Counted from the first letter of the stretch, positions 24,028 to 32,874 are shown. The stretch: DNA of 64,000 bases from Rhodanobacter sp. C03 (GCF_002001175.1 NZ_MUNT01000006.1:1-64000); one strand, 5' to 3'. Numbers and translations: made by a program. The notes: generated by a model not told the origin, from the sequence alone.

Positions 24028-24474
24028 TCAGTCCGGAATTTCCGGCTCAACCAGCTTGCCGAGCAGCACCAGCGATTCCTGCCAGCCCATGTAGCACAGC
24101 TCGACCGGGATCATCTCGGGCAGGCCTTCCTGCACGATCTGCAATTCGGTGCCGCAGGCCACGGTGCGCAGGGTGATCGTGGTGGTCATCTCGCCGGGCA
24201 GGTTGGGGTCCTCGAAGCGGTCGGTGTACTGGATCCGTTCGCCCGGCACGAGCTCCCGGTAGGCGCCGCCAAAGCTGTGGCCGTTGCCGCTGGAGAAGTT
24301 GGTGAACGACATCCGGTAGCTGCCGCCGACCCGTGCGTCGAGCTGGTGCACCTTGCAGGTGAAGCCGTTCGGCGGGAGCCACTTGGCGATCGCATCGGCG
24401 TCGAGGAAGGCGCGGTAGACGCGTTCGGGCGGCGCGCGCAGCACGCGGTGGAGACGGATGGTGTTGCTAGCCAT
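24028..24474 (-). CDS. SRPBCC (AHSA1-type) family protein
   Basis: A 148-residue single-domain START/Bet v1-like protein. It opens with RLHRVLRAPPERVYRAFLDA, the AHSA1 start, followed by KWLPPNGFTCKVHQLDARVG, the FGGAYRELVPGERIQYTDRF segment, and the C-terminal helix MGWQESLVLLGKLVEPEI. Such proteins bind hydrophobic ligands, and many are of unknown role. It is on the same strand as the DUF1428 gene, with a 66-nt gap. Confidence 0.88.
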   Translation of the reverse strand: MASNTIRLHRVLRAPPERVYRAFLDADAIAKWLPPNGFTCKVHQLDARVGGSYRMSFTNFSSGNGHSFGGAYRELVPGERIQYTDRFEDPNLPGEMTTTITLRTVACGTELQIVQEGLPEMIPVELCYMGWQESLVLLGKLVEPEIPD

Positions 24475-24540
24475 GATGGTTTCCTTTGCAGAAGATCAGC
24501 CCTGGTCTTGCAGGGCGAACGGGTAGCGCGGTGCGATCTG

Positions 24541-24903
24541 TCATGGTTGCGTTGGCAAACTCACCACCGGCGCGAAGCCGCCGAAGATCATCCGCTTGCC
24601 GTCGAACGGGCACTCGCTGGCGGCTGCCATGCGCGGATCATTCATGAATTTCTCCATGCCGGCATCGCGAGTGGCCTTGTCCGGCCATTCGATCCAGGAG
24701 AACACCACGGATTCGTCCTGCTCTGCCAGCACGGCGCGACGGAAATCGGTGAGCTTGCCGTCGGGCACGTTCTCGCCCCAGCACTCGACCACCCGGGTGG
24801 CGCCGAACTCCATGAAAATGGCGTCGAAGGTGCTGGCGTGCGCAATGAACTGCTCGCGGTTGGCGTTGGGTACGGCGATCACGAAACCATCGATGTAGGA
24901 CAT
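24541..24903 (-). CDS. DUF1428 family protein
   Basis: A 120-residue protein of the DUF1428 family (dimeric alpha-beta barrel type). Visible hallmarks are SYIDGFVIAVPNANREQFIA, VVECWGENVPDGKLTDFRRA and FSWIEWPDKATRDAGMEKFM, ending with GKRMIFGGFAPV. The function is unknown. The start at 24903 is set by gaggaaacagcc before the ATG; an earlier ATG at 24963 adds 20 non-conserved residues. It is followed by the SRPBCC gene, and the two families are often found side by side. Confidence 0.9.
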   Translation of the reverse strand: MSYIDGFVIAVPNANREQFIAHASTFDAIFMEFGATRVVECWGENVPDGKLTDFRRAVLAEQDESVVFSWIEWPDKATRDAGMEKFMNDPRMAAASECPFDGKRMIFGGFAPVVSLPTQP

Positions 24904-24999
24904 GGCTGTTTCCTCGGCAGTGGCCGGTATGGCCGCCTTCTTACTTGCGACGAACGAGTGCATGCGGGATCGACATGCCGTCGGGTCCGACAGCCAAGC

Positions 25000-26229
25000 T
25001 CATCGCGTTGCAGCGGAAACCATCATCGGCTGGCGTATCCCATACATCAGCGTCCGCCACAGCCACTCGATGGGACCAAAGCGGTGTCGGCGCAACCACC
25101 AGGCGCTCAGAGCCATCTGGCATATGTAGAAGATGATGCCGAAGAACAAAGTCTCGGCCGCACCAAGCCGGCCGAAATAGCCAAGTCCATAGCCAAAAAA
25201 CACCCAGCTGAAGATCAGGGACTGCATCAGATAGTTGGTGAATGCCATGCGGCCGAGCGGTGCGAATGCCTGAAGGACGCTCCGGGCGCGAGTGAATTCG
25301 ACCAGCGCAATAACCGATGCGCCATAGCCAAGTCCCATGAAGATGCCAGCGGCATTTTCAAGACAGGGTCTCGTCGCAGGCGGCATGTCCCAGGATGCCA
25401 TCGCCTGCGTCAGGGCCGGCGAGTTCAAAAGCATCCCTAGCATCAAGCCGAGGCTGGCCACGACAAGCAACAGGCTTCGATGTCGCTGCGGGTCCCGTAG
25501 CACGCCGGAACGCCACGCCAACATGCCAACCAGGAACAGTCCCAAGGTGCGTGGGAACACGAACTCATGCAATGGCAAGATGCAAGCCAGTTCGTGCCAG
25601 CTGAAACGCAGGATTTGCCCGTACGAACCGGTTGCATAAACGTGATTGGCCTCTGACACATGCTGCTGCAGCCAGACCATGGAAGGCCAGGAGATCGGGA
25701 GAGACAGGGCCGGCATGGCGACATAGAACGCGAGCAACCCGAACGCGGCCACTGCCGTGCTCCAGATGGGCAGCCATAGCAACGGCAGCGCCACGAATCC
25801 GGCCAGGGCGTACTCAGTCAGGATGTCACCGTTCCAGATCAGCAGCAGGTGAACCAGGCCGATCGCGAGGAGTGCCGCCAGGCGCCGCACCAGCAGACGC
25901 AGCCGGCAACCGCTGCGCGCAAGTCGCTCCGACTGGATGGCCAGCCCCACGCCGAACAGGATCGAGAACAGCGCAAACGCCTTCATCTCCAGAAACATCG
26001 AGATGAAGCTCTCTACCGCACCGTTGAGCGGCGAGAGGAAGGGCGTTGCAGGAAGAAATTGCTGGAACAGCGATACCCGGAACTCACCCACCAGATTTAC
26101 CGCGAGTACGCCGAACAAGGCGATGCCCCTGAGCATGTCGATAGCGTGAATCCGGTCCGCGATAGCGACAGGCTGTACCCTTTCATCGGTCGATGAAGGC
26201 ACTCCTGCAGTCGTGTCGATCAGGCTCAT
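25000..26229 (-). CDS. DUF418 family membrane protein
   Basis: A 409-residue polytopic membrane protein of the DUF418 family (YeiB-like). The N-terminus has RIHAIDMLRGIALFGVLAVN, the signature first helix. About ten further hydrophobic helices follow, and the C-terminal DUF418 block has GRMAFTNYLMQSLIFSWVFF and FGPIEWLWRTLMYG. Relatives are suggested to be acyltransferase-like or transport-associated, but the function is not established. It stands in a run of minus-strand genes, 45 nt from the next gene upstream. Confidence 0.92.
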   Translation of the reverse strand: MSLIDTTAGVPSSTDERVQPVAIADRIHAIDMLRGIALFGVLAVNLVGEFRVSLFQQFLPATPFLSPLNGAVESFISMFLEMKAFALFSILFGVGLAIQSERLARSGCRLRLLVRRLAALLAIGLVHLLLIWNGDILTEYALAGFVALPLLWLPIWSTAVAAFGLLAFYVAMPALSLPISWPSMVWLQQHVSEANHVYATGSYGQILRFSWHELACILPLHEFVFPRTLGLFLVGMLAWRSGVLRDPQRHRSLLLVVASLGLMLGMLLNSPALTQAMASWDMPPATRPCLENAAGIFMGLGYGASVIALVEFTRARSVLQAFAPLGRMAFTNYLMQSLIFSWVFFGYGLGYFGRLGAAETLFFGIIFYICQMALSAWWLRRHRFGPIEWLWRTLMYGIRQPMMVSAATR

Positions 26230-26274
26230 GGTGCAGTGCCTCCGCGGGTCGTGAATCCATCGAGCCAGCGATGG

Positions 26275-26994
26275 CTAATGATGATGGTCGGTATCGTCAT
26301 CGCCAAGTTGGCTTCCGCCCATGCTGAAGCCGCCCATGCCGCCACCCGACCCACCGCCCTTTGTGCCACCACCTCCGGCATTGCCTTTGTCGCCGCTTTC
26401 GCCCTTGCTGCGTGTTGCGGCGACGCGCGTCGGTCCCTGCATGGGAATGGAAAGTTTTGCCGGAATGGGCTCCAGGTCCAGCACCTGGCGAATGAAGTCG
26501 CGCAGCGATGTCACCAGTTCGGCCGTGTGGGTAGGGCGCCCTTCGGCCAGTTCGGTGGCAGCCTTTGCGGCAAGGCGCACCTGATCCTCCGTGCCGAGCA
26601 GAATGATGTCGGACAGGGCCGCCTCGACAGCGTCGCGTACCCGGCGTGCGCGGTCGCCGCCGGACAATGGCGCGGCAGAGGCTGAAGGCGGCGTGGCGTT
26701 TTCGGTTGAGGCAGGGTTGGAAGCGTCGGCAAGTGCCTGTTCGCGACGTTGCCGCAGATCGCGCATGTGGCTGGGGTCGACCGCGAGATTGCCGCTGAAC
26801 GAACCACCCAGTGTCTTGTAAGCCGCGATGAGCGTGCGCAGGCGTTCGTTGATCTGGCGGTTCTCGCGTTCACGCCGCTGCTGGATTGCCTGCATCGCCA
26901 ACAGGCGTAAGCCAACGCCAAGCAGCGTGATCACGGACAGTCCGAGCAGGGTCGAAAGAAGCGTATGCCACGAACTGAAGTCCAGGCTGCGCAT
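26275..26994 (-). CDS. Membrane-anchored hypothetical protein with Gly-rich tail
   Basis: A 239-residue protein with one N-terminal membrane helix (about 9-31, TLLSTLLGLSVITLLGVGLR). A charged coiled-coil-like region follows (QRRERENRQINERLRTLIAA), then a helical core with DAVEAALSDIILLGTEDQVR and LVTSLRDFIRQVLDL. The C-terminus is Gly/Ser/Lys-rich, ending in an acidic and His-rich tail (DDDTDHHH). No family is recognised. The ATG at 26994 follows a ggag SD 7 nt away; the earlier in-frame ATG at 27072 lies in a repeat remnant. It is upstream of the DUF418 gene on the same strand. Confidence 0.7.
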   Translation of the reverse strand: MRSLDFSSWHTLLSTLLGLSVITLLGVGLRLLAMQAIQQRRERENRQINERLRTLIAAYKTLGGSFSGNLAVDPSHMRDLRQRREQALADASNPASTENATPPSASAAPLSGGDRARRVRDAVEAALSDIILLGTEDQVRLAAKAATELAEGRPTHTAELVTSLRDFIRQVLDLEPIPAKLSIPMQGPTRVAATRSKGESGDKGNAGGGGTKGGGSGGGMGGFSMGGSQLGDDDTDHHH

Positions 26995-27056
26995 GTGAAA
27001 TCTCCAGAGGCTCAGCGGATAGTCTAAGGCCGGGAGCAGCATGGAGCCTGAAACTG

Positions 27057-27142
27057 ATTTGGTCAGAGTCAACCGCAGCTACTTGCTTTGATGAGCTGGC
27101 CGTACAGGGAGCGGCCACAAGGCAAGTCAGAGTCGACTTTTC
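27057..27142. repeat. Repeat remnants, 'gtcagagtcgacttt' family
   Basis: The motif ggtcagagtcaacc (27060-27073) and a second copy aagtcagagtcgactttt (27123-27140) occur in direct orientation 63 nt apart. A related single arm is at 30073-30087. This is another family with the shared design. It lies in the 197-nt gap upstream of the 239-aa gene. Confidence 0.55.
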
Positions 27143-27191
27143 CAGCAACCGTGCTCTGATCTTTTTGACACTGTCCTTGAGGATGTCGTCG

Positions 27192-27755
27192 TCAGTGCAG
27201 ATAGGGGAACAATACGGCGATATAAGCTGCGATGGTGACCGCGCTGAATGGAACAAGTGCCTTGTGGAACCACTCGCGCGAGGTCGAGGCGGCAATGACA
27301 GCAGCAATCAAAAAAATCAGCTGGACGCCGAGATCCAACAGGGCTGGCAGGTTGCCAAAGAGAACCAGCTGCTTGGCGATGCTCGTGACCAGCATCAGGC
27401 CGAGAATGGCGAAGAACCAGCGATGATTTGCGTAGTAATGCGTGCGCAGGTCGACCTGCCCCTCAATACCGATATCCGGCAACACCAAGCCAGCCATCAG
27501 GTACAACGGAACCGTCTGTGCCAGCACCACGGCGAAGCCGACGAAGCTCCAATCATGACGAAAGCGCAGATCGTACATCGCCCACCACACCTGCACGTCG
27601 ATCACCAGCAACAGGACTGCCCACGATATGCACGGCCAGTAGGCATGCAAGCGGGTGCGGGCCAGCATCAAACCGCGAAAGCCCTGCAATACCTGGGTGA
27701 TCGCGAGACCAAGAATGATCGACAGTAATACGGAGAGATAGCTGAAGGCATCCAT
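27192..27755 (-). CDS. Integral membrane protein, 187 aa
   Basis: A hydrophobic protein with about five membrane helices: MDAFSYLSVLLSIILGLAIT, YWPCISWAVLLLVIDVQVWW, WSFVGFAVVLAQTVPLYLMA, WFFAILGLMLVTSIAKQLVL and a C-terminal pair ending IAAYIAVLFPYLH. I recall similar unnamed proteins in proteobacteria with the S-x-x-x-G-L-x-x-x-x-x-L opening, but no function. It is the first gene of the minus-strand run and is divergent from the secreted protein at 27931. Confidence 0.7.
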   Translation of the reverse strand: MDAFSYLSVLLSIILGLAITQVLQGFRGLMLARTRLHAYWPCISWAVLLLVIDVQVWWAMYDLRFRHDWSFVGFAVVLAQTVPLYLMAGLVLPDIGIEGQVDLRTHYYANHRWFFAILGLMLVTSIAKQLVLFGNLPALLDLGVQLIFLIAAVIAASTSREWFHKALVPFSAVTIAAYIAVLFPYLH

Positions 27756-27930
27756 GGTTCAATCTCGTTCGAGCACGGCCGGGTTATGGGATAGGCACGG
27801 GAAAGCAGGTGACACAGTCGAGATGACGATAGTCAGGATAGAGGTAGTTCCTCCACCTTCAAAGGTGACCGTCAAACTCGGGCCAGCGCGGAGACATTTT
27901 TTGCCGCAAGCAATTATGAAGGACACAGAC

Positions 27931-28464
27931 ATGATGCGAATCTTGTTGAGCATGATGGCGATGGTCGCGGCGACGGTCGCGTATGCACAGGACAGAACTC
28001 CGATTGCGCCGAGTGGCACGCGCGTCACGACGCAAACAGTACAACTGCTTACCGGTATGCCGGCCGCTTGTGTGTCGCTTGCGGCAGAGCACACAGCTGC
28101 CATGATTGTGCTTCCCCGCGACGAGCTCGATCGGCTGGCTGCGCCGCATACGCCAGTTGAGGAGGCTGGGTTGATGCGGCTTGATCTTCTCGCCGAATCA
28201 CGCGCTCGCGAATTTCTGAAGACCCTTGGCAAGGATCATGACGACCATGGTTGTGTTGCAGTCCGCGGAAAGGTATCAATGGACACGGGCTTCCTGATTG
28301 GCTGGCTGCTGGAGCATGGTCACGCTCTCGTGATCACCAAGCGCATGCGCTTGCCGGAGCCAGTGGTCATCGTGCGGCACACCGATACGCGGCTTTTCGG
28401 TTACGAGGAGTTTCTGCTTACCGATGACAGCGTGATTTGGGGATACGGCACTTGGGTGTCGTAA
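27931..28464 (+). CDS. Secreted hypothetical protein, 177 aa
   Basis: A small exported protein with a signal peptide (MMRILLSMMAMVAATVAYAQ, cleavage after residue 19 or 20). The mature part has VTTQTVQLLTGMPAACVSLA and an acidic helical region with RLAAPHTPVEEAGLMRLDLL. It ends in strands PEPVVIVRHTDTRLFGYEEF and VIWGYGTWVS. Two cysteines (PAAC and DHGC) could form a disulfide. No family is recognised. The ATG at 27931 is chosen because aagga lies 7 nt upstream. Confidence 0.6.
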   Translation: MMRILLSMMAMVAATVAYAQDRTPIAPSGTRVTTQTVQLLTGMPAACVSLAAEHTAAMIVLPRDELDRLAAPHTPVEEAGLMRLDLLAESRAREFLKTLGKDHDDHGCVAVRGKVSMDTGFLIGWLLEHGHALVITKRMRLPEPVVIVRHTDTRLFGYEEFLLTDDSVIWGYGTWVS

Positions 28465-28535
28465 GACCAAAGAACCAGTAAGAGCCCGGGTCTTCGGCGC
28501 GGCAACGTGCTTGCCACGAGCATGTTGAAGCAGCG

Positions 28536-29035
28536 CTATTTGTTTCCTGTGCCGTTGTCGGCTTTGCTCGCATCTCCATCCTGCTTGCCATGCATGCACA
28601 TCAGCGTCTGTTGACCCAGCGCGACCAGCGTGCGCTCCGTGGCAGTCACGGCGGACACTTCGAGCTGGCAGATGGTCAAGGTTCGTCCGGAACGCACGAC
28701 GCAACCGACGGCTTCCAGGTAGTCACCTCGCGCCGGAGCCAGCAGGTTGATCTTGAACTCGATGGTGAGGACCGAGCTGTCAGCGGGAACAACGTAAAAC
28801 CGGCATAGCCCCCCGCCGAATCGGCGATCGCGCTGGTGCTGCCGGCATGAAAGAACCCGTGCTGTTGCGTGAGTTCCTCACGGAAGGGCAGCTGGATGCT
28901 GACTCGTCCTGGTGTCACTTCCGTGAGCACGGCGCCCAGGTGACGCATCAGGCCCTGCCGGGAAAAGCTGGTCCTGACACGCGCCTCGGCTTCTGCGTCC
29001 AGCTCACGTGGAGGGGGCGTGGATTGATCTCTCAT
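28536..29035 (-). pseudogene. PaaI-like hotdog thioesterase with a one-base frameshift
   Basis: The first frame (from 29035) encodes a hotdog-fold thioesterase start: GRVSIQLPFREELTQQHGFF and HAGSTSAIADSAGGYAGFTL. Near 28784-28788 the frame shifts. Downstream, the other frame continues the expected sequence (ADSSVLTIEFKINLLAPARG, then VVRSGRTLTICQLEVSAV) to a TAG at 28538-28536. Restoring one base in the CCCG run rejoins them into about 166 residues. As read, translation would end at 28676 after non-homologous residues. It overlaps the hydrolase gene upstream by 32 nt and has its own gagg SD, so it is the second gene of a pair. A sequencing error is possible. Confidence 0.75.
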
Positions 29036-30038
29036 GCTGCTTTTCCTCGGCAGGTTGAGTCGCAGGGTTTTCGGCCTGACCCTCGGGAAAACGATGCCTC
29101 ATGCTGCCAGGCAAAGGCGATGGAAGCGTCTGGTTGTGCAACCAATCCAGTGCGATCGGCCAGAGTGACTCCCGGAAACGCTGGTGGAAAAACGCGAAAT
29201 GTCCTATCGCGTCCTGACCAATGGCCGCTGGTGTCAGGCGCAGATGATGGCGCTCACTCTGCATATAGTAGCCAAGCAATCGGTCGATGGCCGGTACCGT
29301 GCCGAACGGATCATCTTCAATGCCAAGTGCCAGGATCGGGGCACGTATCCGGCCGAAGCGGTGAGCCAGGGTCATCCGGTCAGTTACATCGTCCGGCAGC
29401 TTGCGCCTCCGGCGCAGTGAGAGCTCGAAACGCGGTCCCATCCGTGCCCAGTCCAGCGCAACCTCCTTGGGCGTGTCCTCCATCCAGCCCAGACGTTTGC
29501 CGGGCACGTAGCCGTACACGTAAGCCAACAGTGGCATGACAACGTCCCAGCGCAGGAGCATGCGTTTTCGCTCGTTCGGCAGGTAGTCGCGCCAGTACGC
29601 GTACTGCGCGCCCATCGTGAAGATGCGGCGCACCAGATGTGCGGAGGGCGCCAGGCCAATCAGGAAGCCTCCGATGGAGTGCCCCACGACATCGATGGGT
29701 TGGCCGGGAAAGTGTGCGGCGGCGTACTGGAGGACACCCTCGAAGTCAGATGCTCCCCAATCGAGCCAATCGGCCCGGAATCTGCGCAGCGAGCCATGCG
29801 CAGACTCGCCAATACCGCGGTAGTCGTAGGTCAGCACATCGCTACCGTGGGCGTGCAGGTAGTTCGCAAACCGCGCGTAGTAAAGGCTACGCACCGAGGT
29901 CGCTGGATTGATGATCACGACCGGACGCGGTAAGGAAGACGAGCCAGGGTGGCGCCGAACGACTGCGCCCAGCGAGTAACCGTCGATGGCGTGGATGCGA
30001 ACGGATTCCGGGTGATTCTGTGTCGTGGTCGAACTCAT
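29004..30038 (-). CDS. Alpha/beta hydrolase
   Basis: A 344-residue alpha/beta-hydrolase-fold enzyme. The oxyanion region is VVIINPATSVRSLYYARFA, followed by DVLTYDYRGIGESAHGSLR and the nucleophile elbow DVVGHSIGGFLIGLAP (Ser in G-H-S-I-G). The acid is in LGIEDDPFGTVPAI and the His in GHFAFFHQRFRESLWP. The family covers esterases and lipases, and the substrate is unknown. It is translationally linked (32-nt overlap) to a PaaI-like thioesterase, so the pair may act on acyl esters or thioesters. The ATG at 30038 is preferred to an upstream TTG. Confidence 0.85.
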   Translation of the reverse strand: MSSTTTQNHPESVRIHAIDGYSLGAVVRRHPGSSSLPRPVVIINPATSVRSLYYARFANYLHAHGSDVLTYDYRGIGESAHGSLRRFRADWLDWGASDFEGVLQYAAAHFPGQPIDVVGHSIGGFLIGLAPSAHLVRRIFTMGAQYAYWRDYLPNERKRMLLRWDVVMPLLAYVYGYVPGKRLGWMEDTPKEVALDWARMGPRFELSLRRRRKLPDDVTDRMTLAHRFGRIRAPILALGIEDDPFGTVPAIDRLLGYYMQSERHHLRLTPAAIGQDAIGHFAFFHQRFRESLWPIALDWLHNQTLPSPLPGSMRHRFPEGQAENPATQPAEEKQHERSIHAPST

Positions 30039-30072
30039 GCGTGGAAGCCTAAGCCACAATCCGGGGCAGCGG

Positions 30073-30090
30073 TTAGAGTCGACTTGCCCC
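30073..30090. repeat. Single arm of the 'gtcagagtcgacttt' repeat family
   Basis: The segment ttagagtcgacttgcccc is a truncated arm of the family seen at 27123-27140. No partner arm is found nearby. It lies in the 152-nt divergent gap between the hydrolase and peroxidase genes. Confidence 0.4.
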
Positions 30091-30190
30091 GCCTTTGATT
30101 GCTGATGGCCGGGGGACCGATGCCTTCTTGCTTTGGAACTTCATCGAGCCGGAGGCATACTGGCGTGAATCGTTCACAAGGGGGTGGATC

Positions 30191-31114
30191 GTGTCTTCCG
30201 TCATTCCGCAGCCGGTTGTCGCCAAGTTTACGAGCGCCGCCATTTTTCTCGTGGTGACGTTGAATCCCGAGCCTCAGCATGAAGCGCCGGTGCGAGCGCT
30301 TTGTGGTGACCTCTCGTCGCTTTTGCGCGCGATAGGTTTCCGCGACCCTGACGGTCGCCTGTCCTGCATCATGGGCATCGGGTCGGACGCCTGGGATCGA
30401 CTTTTCGGGCAGCCGAGGCCCAGCGGTTTGCACCCGTTTCGCGAGATCAGGGGACAGCACCACGCCGTCTCCACGCCGGGTGACATCCTCTTCCACATCC
30501 GTGCCATGCGCATGGACCTGTGCTTCGAGTTGGCGACCCAGCTCCTGTCCCGCCTTGGCGACGCCGTTGCAACGGCAGACGAAGTGCATGGCTTCAAGTA
30601 TTTCGACGAGCGCGATCTGCTCGGCTTTGTTGACGGGACCGAGAACCCGGTGGACCAGGCCGCGATCGATGCGGCGGTCATCGGCGACGATGATGCCAGC
30701 TTCGCCGGTGGCAGCTACGTCATCGTGCAGAAGTATCTGCACGATCTGAAGGGGTGGAACGCAGTGCCGGTCGAACAACAGGAAAACATCGTCGGCAGGG
30801 CGAAACTCTCGGATATCGAACAGGCTGATGCCGCGAAGGCTCCCTACGCGCACAACGTGCTGACCAATATCGAAAAGGATGGCGAGCAGCTGCAGATCGT
30901 GCGCGACAACATGCCGTTCGGCGATGTCAGCAAGGGCGAGTTCGGCACCTACTTCATCGGCTACGCGCAATCACCGGACCGGATCGAGCAGATGCTCGTC
31001 AACATGTTTGTCGGCAACCCACCGGGCAATTACGACCGCCTGCTGGACTTCAGCAAGGCCGTCACCGGTTCGCTGTTCTTTGTCCCGTCCGCGACGTTCC
31101 TGGCGAATGTTTAG
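30191..31114 (+). CDS. DyP-type haem peroxidase (YfeX-like)
   Basis: A 307-residue dye-decolorizing-type peroxidase, cytosolic, binding haem b and using H2O2. The signature GFVDGTENP (G-x-x-D-G) is intact. The C-terminal half has RAKLSDIEQADAAKAPYAHN, carrying the proximal His region, then RDNMPFGDVSKGEFGTYFIG and the helix RIEQMLVNMFVG. The length fits class B DyPs such as YfeX. No encapsulin or cargo-loading tail is seen: the protein ends FVPSATFLANV. The start is a GTG with aagggg 6 nt upstream; a TTG further upstream would add 32 unrelated residues. Confidence 0.9.
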   Translation: MSSVIPQPVVAKFTSAAIFLVVTLNPEPQHEAPVRALCGDLSSLLRAIGFRDPDGRLSCIMGIGSDAWDRLFGQPRPSGLHPFREIRGQHHAVSTPGDILFHIRAMRMDLCFELATQLLSRLGDAVATADEVHGFKYFDERDLLGFVDGTENPVDQAAIDAAVIGDDDASFAGGSYVIVQKYLHDLKGWNAVPVEQQENIVGRAKLSDIEQADAAKAPYAHNVLTNIEKDGEQLQIVRDNMPFGDVSKGEFGTYFIGYAQSPDRIEQMLVNMFVGNPPGNYDRLLDFSKAVTGSLFFVPSATFLANV

Positions 31115-31186
31115 GGGAAGGTGTCAGCGCCGGTTTTCTCTAACGCAATTGAAGACGTAGCGGCAATCCCGGAAGAGAGCACGCGG

Positions 31187-31951
31187 TCAGCGCAACGCTG
31201 GCGTGCGTACGGCAGCAAGCCGAAATGCTGAAAGTCTGTCGTAATGCGGCTGGCACTGTTCGGCCAAGCCGCGCTGGAAGGCAGTCAGCTTGACCTCATG
31301 CTCCCGCCATGGCGCGAAGCCGGTGGAACGCTCGACCTCCGCGTACCAGTGCGGTGCCCACACGCCGTCACTGGCGCGCGGGCCGCGTGGCCATTGCAGC
31401 ATCCGTGCGCTGAAGGGGATGCGCAGGCGCGTGCACAGGGCATTCAAGATGCCCAAGGGATTCTTCAGCACATCGGTGGCGTCGATCACCGGCGGCGTGG
31501 TGCCCAGCCGGTCGCATACATGATCGAACAATCGCACCTGCTGTTCGAAGCCGAGCTCCCACGCGGCGGCGTCGGGACGCTGGATGGTGAAGGAGGCCAC
31601 CACTGCTTCCGGTTCGCGGATCAGGAAGCAGTTGCAGACATCGTCGAGCCAGTCCAGCGGCATATCCGGCAGCATGTGCTGGGTCATGTGTTTCTGGTAC
31701 CAGAGCGGCCTGCCATCCGGGATCGGGCCGGTCAGCATCGCGGCGACTGCTGCCGCGTCCGTGTTCTGTGCGGCGATCACCTCGTCGCGTCCCGGATGCT
31801 GGACGCCGGTCTGCACCAGATAGTGCGCGTAGAACGGCTCGTCAATCACGACGGTGTCCGTCCGGTTCTCCCAGGCACGCATCATTGCGGTGGAGATATT
31901 GCGTGGCCCCGACCACATCGCGATGCGCCGTCCATCGCGAGGCGCGTTCAT
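31187..31951 (-). CDS. Sulfotransferase-like P-loop protein coupled to an aminotransferase
   Basis: A 254-residue protein with a sulfotransferase-type 5' phosphosulfate loop, MWSGPRNISTAMMRAWENR, right at its N-terminus, followed by VIDEPFYAHYLVQTGVQHPG, YQKHMTQHML and a strand FLIREPEAVVASFTIQRPD. The C-terminal ADGVW/AxHWY region is variable. Its ATG overlaps the aminotransferase stop (ATGA, 31948-31951), so the two are translated together. I recall this pairing in other proteobacteria, but the substrate is not known. It may be a sulfotransferase or a related phosphoryl/nucleotide enzyme. Confidence 0.75.
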   Translation of the reverse strand: MNAPRDGRRIAMWSGPRNISTAMMRAWENRTDTVVIDEPFYAHYLVQTGVQHPGRDEVIAAQNTDAAAVAAMLTGPIPDGRPLWYQKHMTQHMLPDMPLDWLDDVCNCFLIREPEAVVASFTIQRPDAAAWELGFEQQVRLFDHVCDRLGTTPPVIDATDVLKNPLGILNALCTRLRIPFSARMLQWPRGPRASDGVWAPHWYAEVERSTGFAPWREHEVKLTAFQRGLAEQCQPHYDRLSAFRLAAVRTPALR

Positions 31952-32874
31952 ACGCGGGGTTCCAGCCGGCTTTCCGTCCTCACCAATTCCATGTAGAGCT
32001 GCTGCAGCCGCGCGACCATGGGGCCGCGTTTGCCGTCGCCCATCGTGCGGCCATCGATCTCGCAGGCCGGCACCACGCCGGCGAAGGTGCCGGTGACGAA
32101 GGCCTCCTCTGCGCCGTAAACCTCGGTGAGGCTGAAATTCTTCTCGAATACCGGGATGCCGTGCGCGCGGCACAGCCGGATCACGTTGGCGCGGGTGATG
32201 CCGCCGAGGCAGTAATCGCCGGTCGATGTCCACACCTCGCCACGCCGCACGATGAAGAAATGAGTGGAGTTGCAGGTGGCCACGAAGCCATGCGGGTCGA
32301 GCATGAGCGCTTCGTCGTAACCGGCCTTCTGTGCCTGGATGCAGGCGAGGATGCAGTTGAGCTTGGAATGGCTGTTGAGTTTCGGGTCCTGCACGTCCGG
32401 CGCGCCGCGCCGCACATGCACGGTGAACAGCCGGATGCCTTGCTCGACCGTAGCCGGCAGCGGCTGCTTGTATTCCGGGATGATGACGATGGTCGCGGCA
32501 CCGATCACGAAGCGCGGATCCTGGTGCGGCGTGGCCTTGACGCCGCGCGTCACCATCAGCCGGATGTGCACGTCCGACTGCATGCCGTTGGCGCGCAGCG
32601 TGTCGACGATACGCTGGGTCAATTGCTCGCGGCTGAGGCCGATGTCGAGATCGATCGCGCGGGCGCCTTCGTAGAGACGATCGAGATGCTGATCCAGAAA
32701 CGGCAGGCCGCCGTCGTGCAGGCGCAAGCCTTCCCAGATGCCGTCGCCCAGCACGAAGCCGCTGTCGAACACCGACACGCGCGCCTCGTGGCGTAGTTGC
32801 AGTTCGCCGTCGACGCTGATCCTGATCGTTTCGTTGCGCGGATCGCTCTGGTAGTCGTGCGTGCCTTTGCTCAT
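31948..32874 (-). CDS. Class IV aminotransferase (branched-chain / D-amino-acid type)
   Basis: A 308-residue PLP enzyme of fold type IV. The start has VSVFDSGFVLGDGIWEGLRL, the class IV signature, then LDQHLDRLYEGARAIDLDIG. The PLP-binding Lys lies in DPKLNSHSKLNCILACIQAQ, followed by AGYDEALMLDPHGFVATCNS (instead of the common E-x-x-x-x-N). The GGITRANVIRLCR segment is also conserved. Class IV enzymes include branched-chain and D-alanine aminotransferases and aminodeoxychorismate lyase, and this one cannot be split further by eye. Start 32874 follows the ORF's aminotransferase homology. It is translationally coupled to the sulfotransferase-like gene. Confidence 0.88.
   Translation of the reverse strand: MSKGTHDYQSDPRNETIRISVDGELQLRHEARVSVFDSGFVLGDGIWEGLRLHDGGLPFLDQHLDRLYEGARAIDLDIGLSREQLTQRIVDTLRANGMQSDVHIRLMVTRGVKATPHQDPRFVIGAATIVIIPEYKQPLPATVEQGIRLFTVHVRRGAPDVQDPKLNSHSKLNCILACIQAQKAGYDEALMLDPHGFVATCNSTHFFIVRRGEVWTSTGDYCLGGITRANVIRLCRAHGIPVFEKNFSLTEVYGAEEAFVTGTFAGVVPACEIDGRTMGDGKRGPMVARLQQLYMELVRTESRLEPRV

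Noticed and set aside
30035..30970. Minus-strand frame opposite the DyP peroxidase
   Set aside because: Shadow of the peroxidase gene, which carries the G-x-x-D-G motif.
30191..31114. DyP peroxidase as encapsulin cargo
   Set aside because: No encapsulin shell gene nearby and no C-terminal cargo-loading peptide; the sequence is of the YfeX kind.
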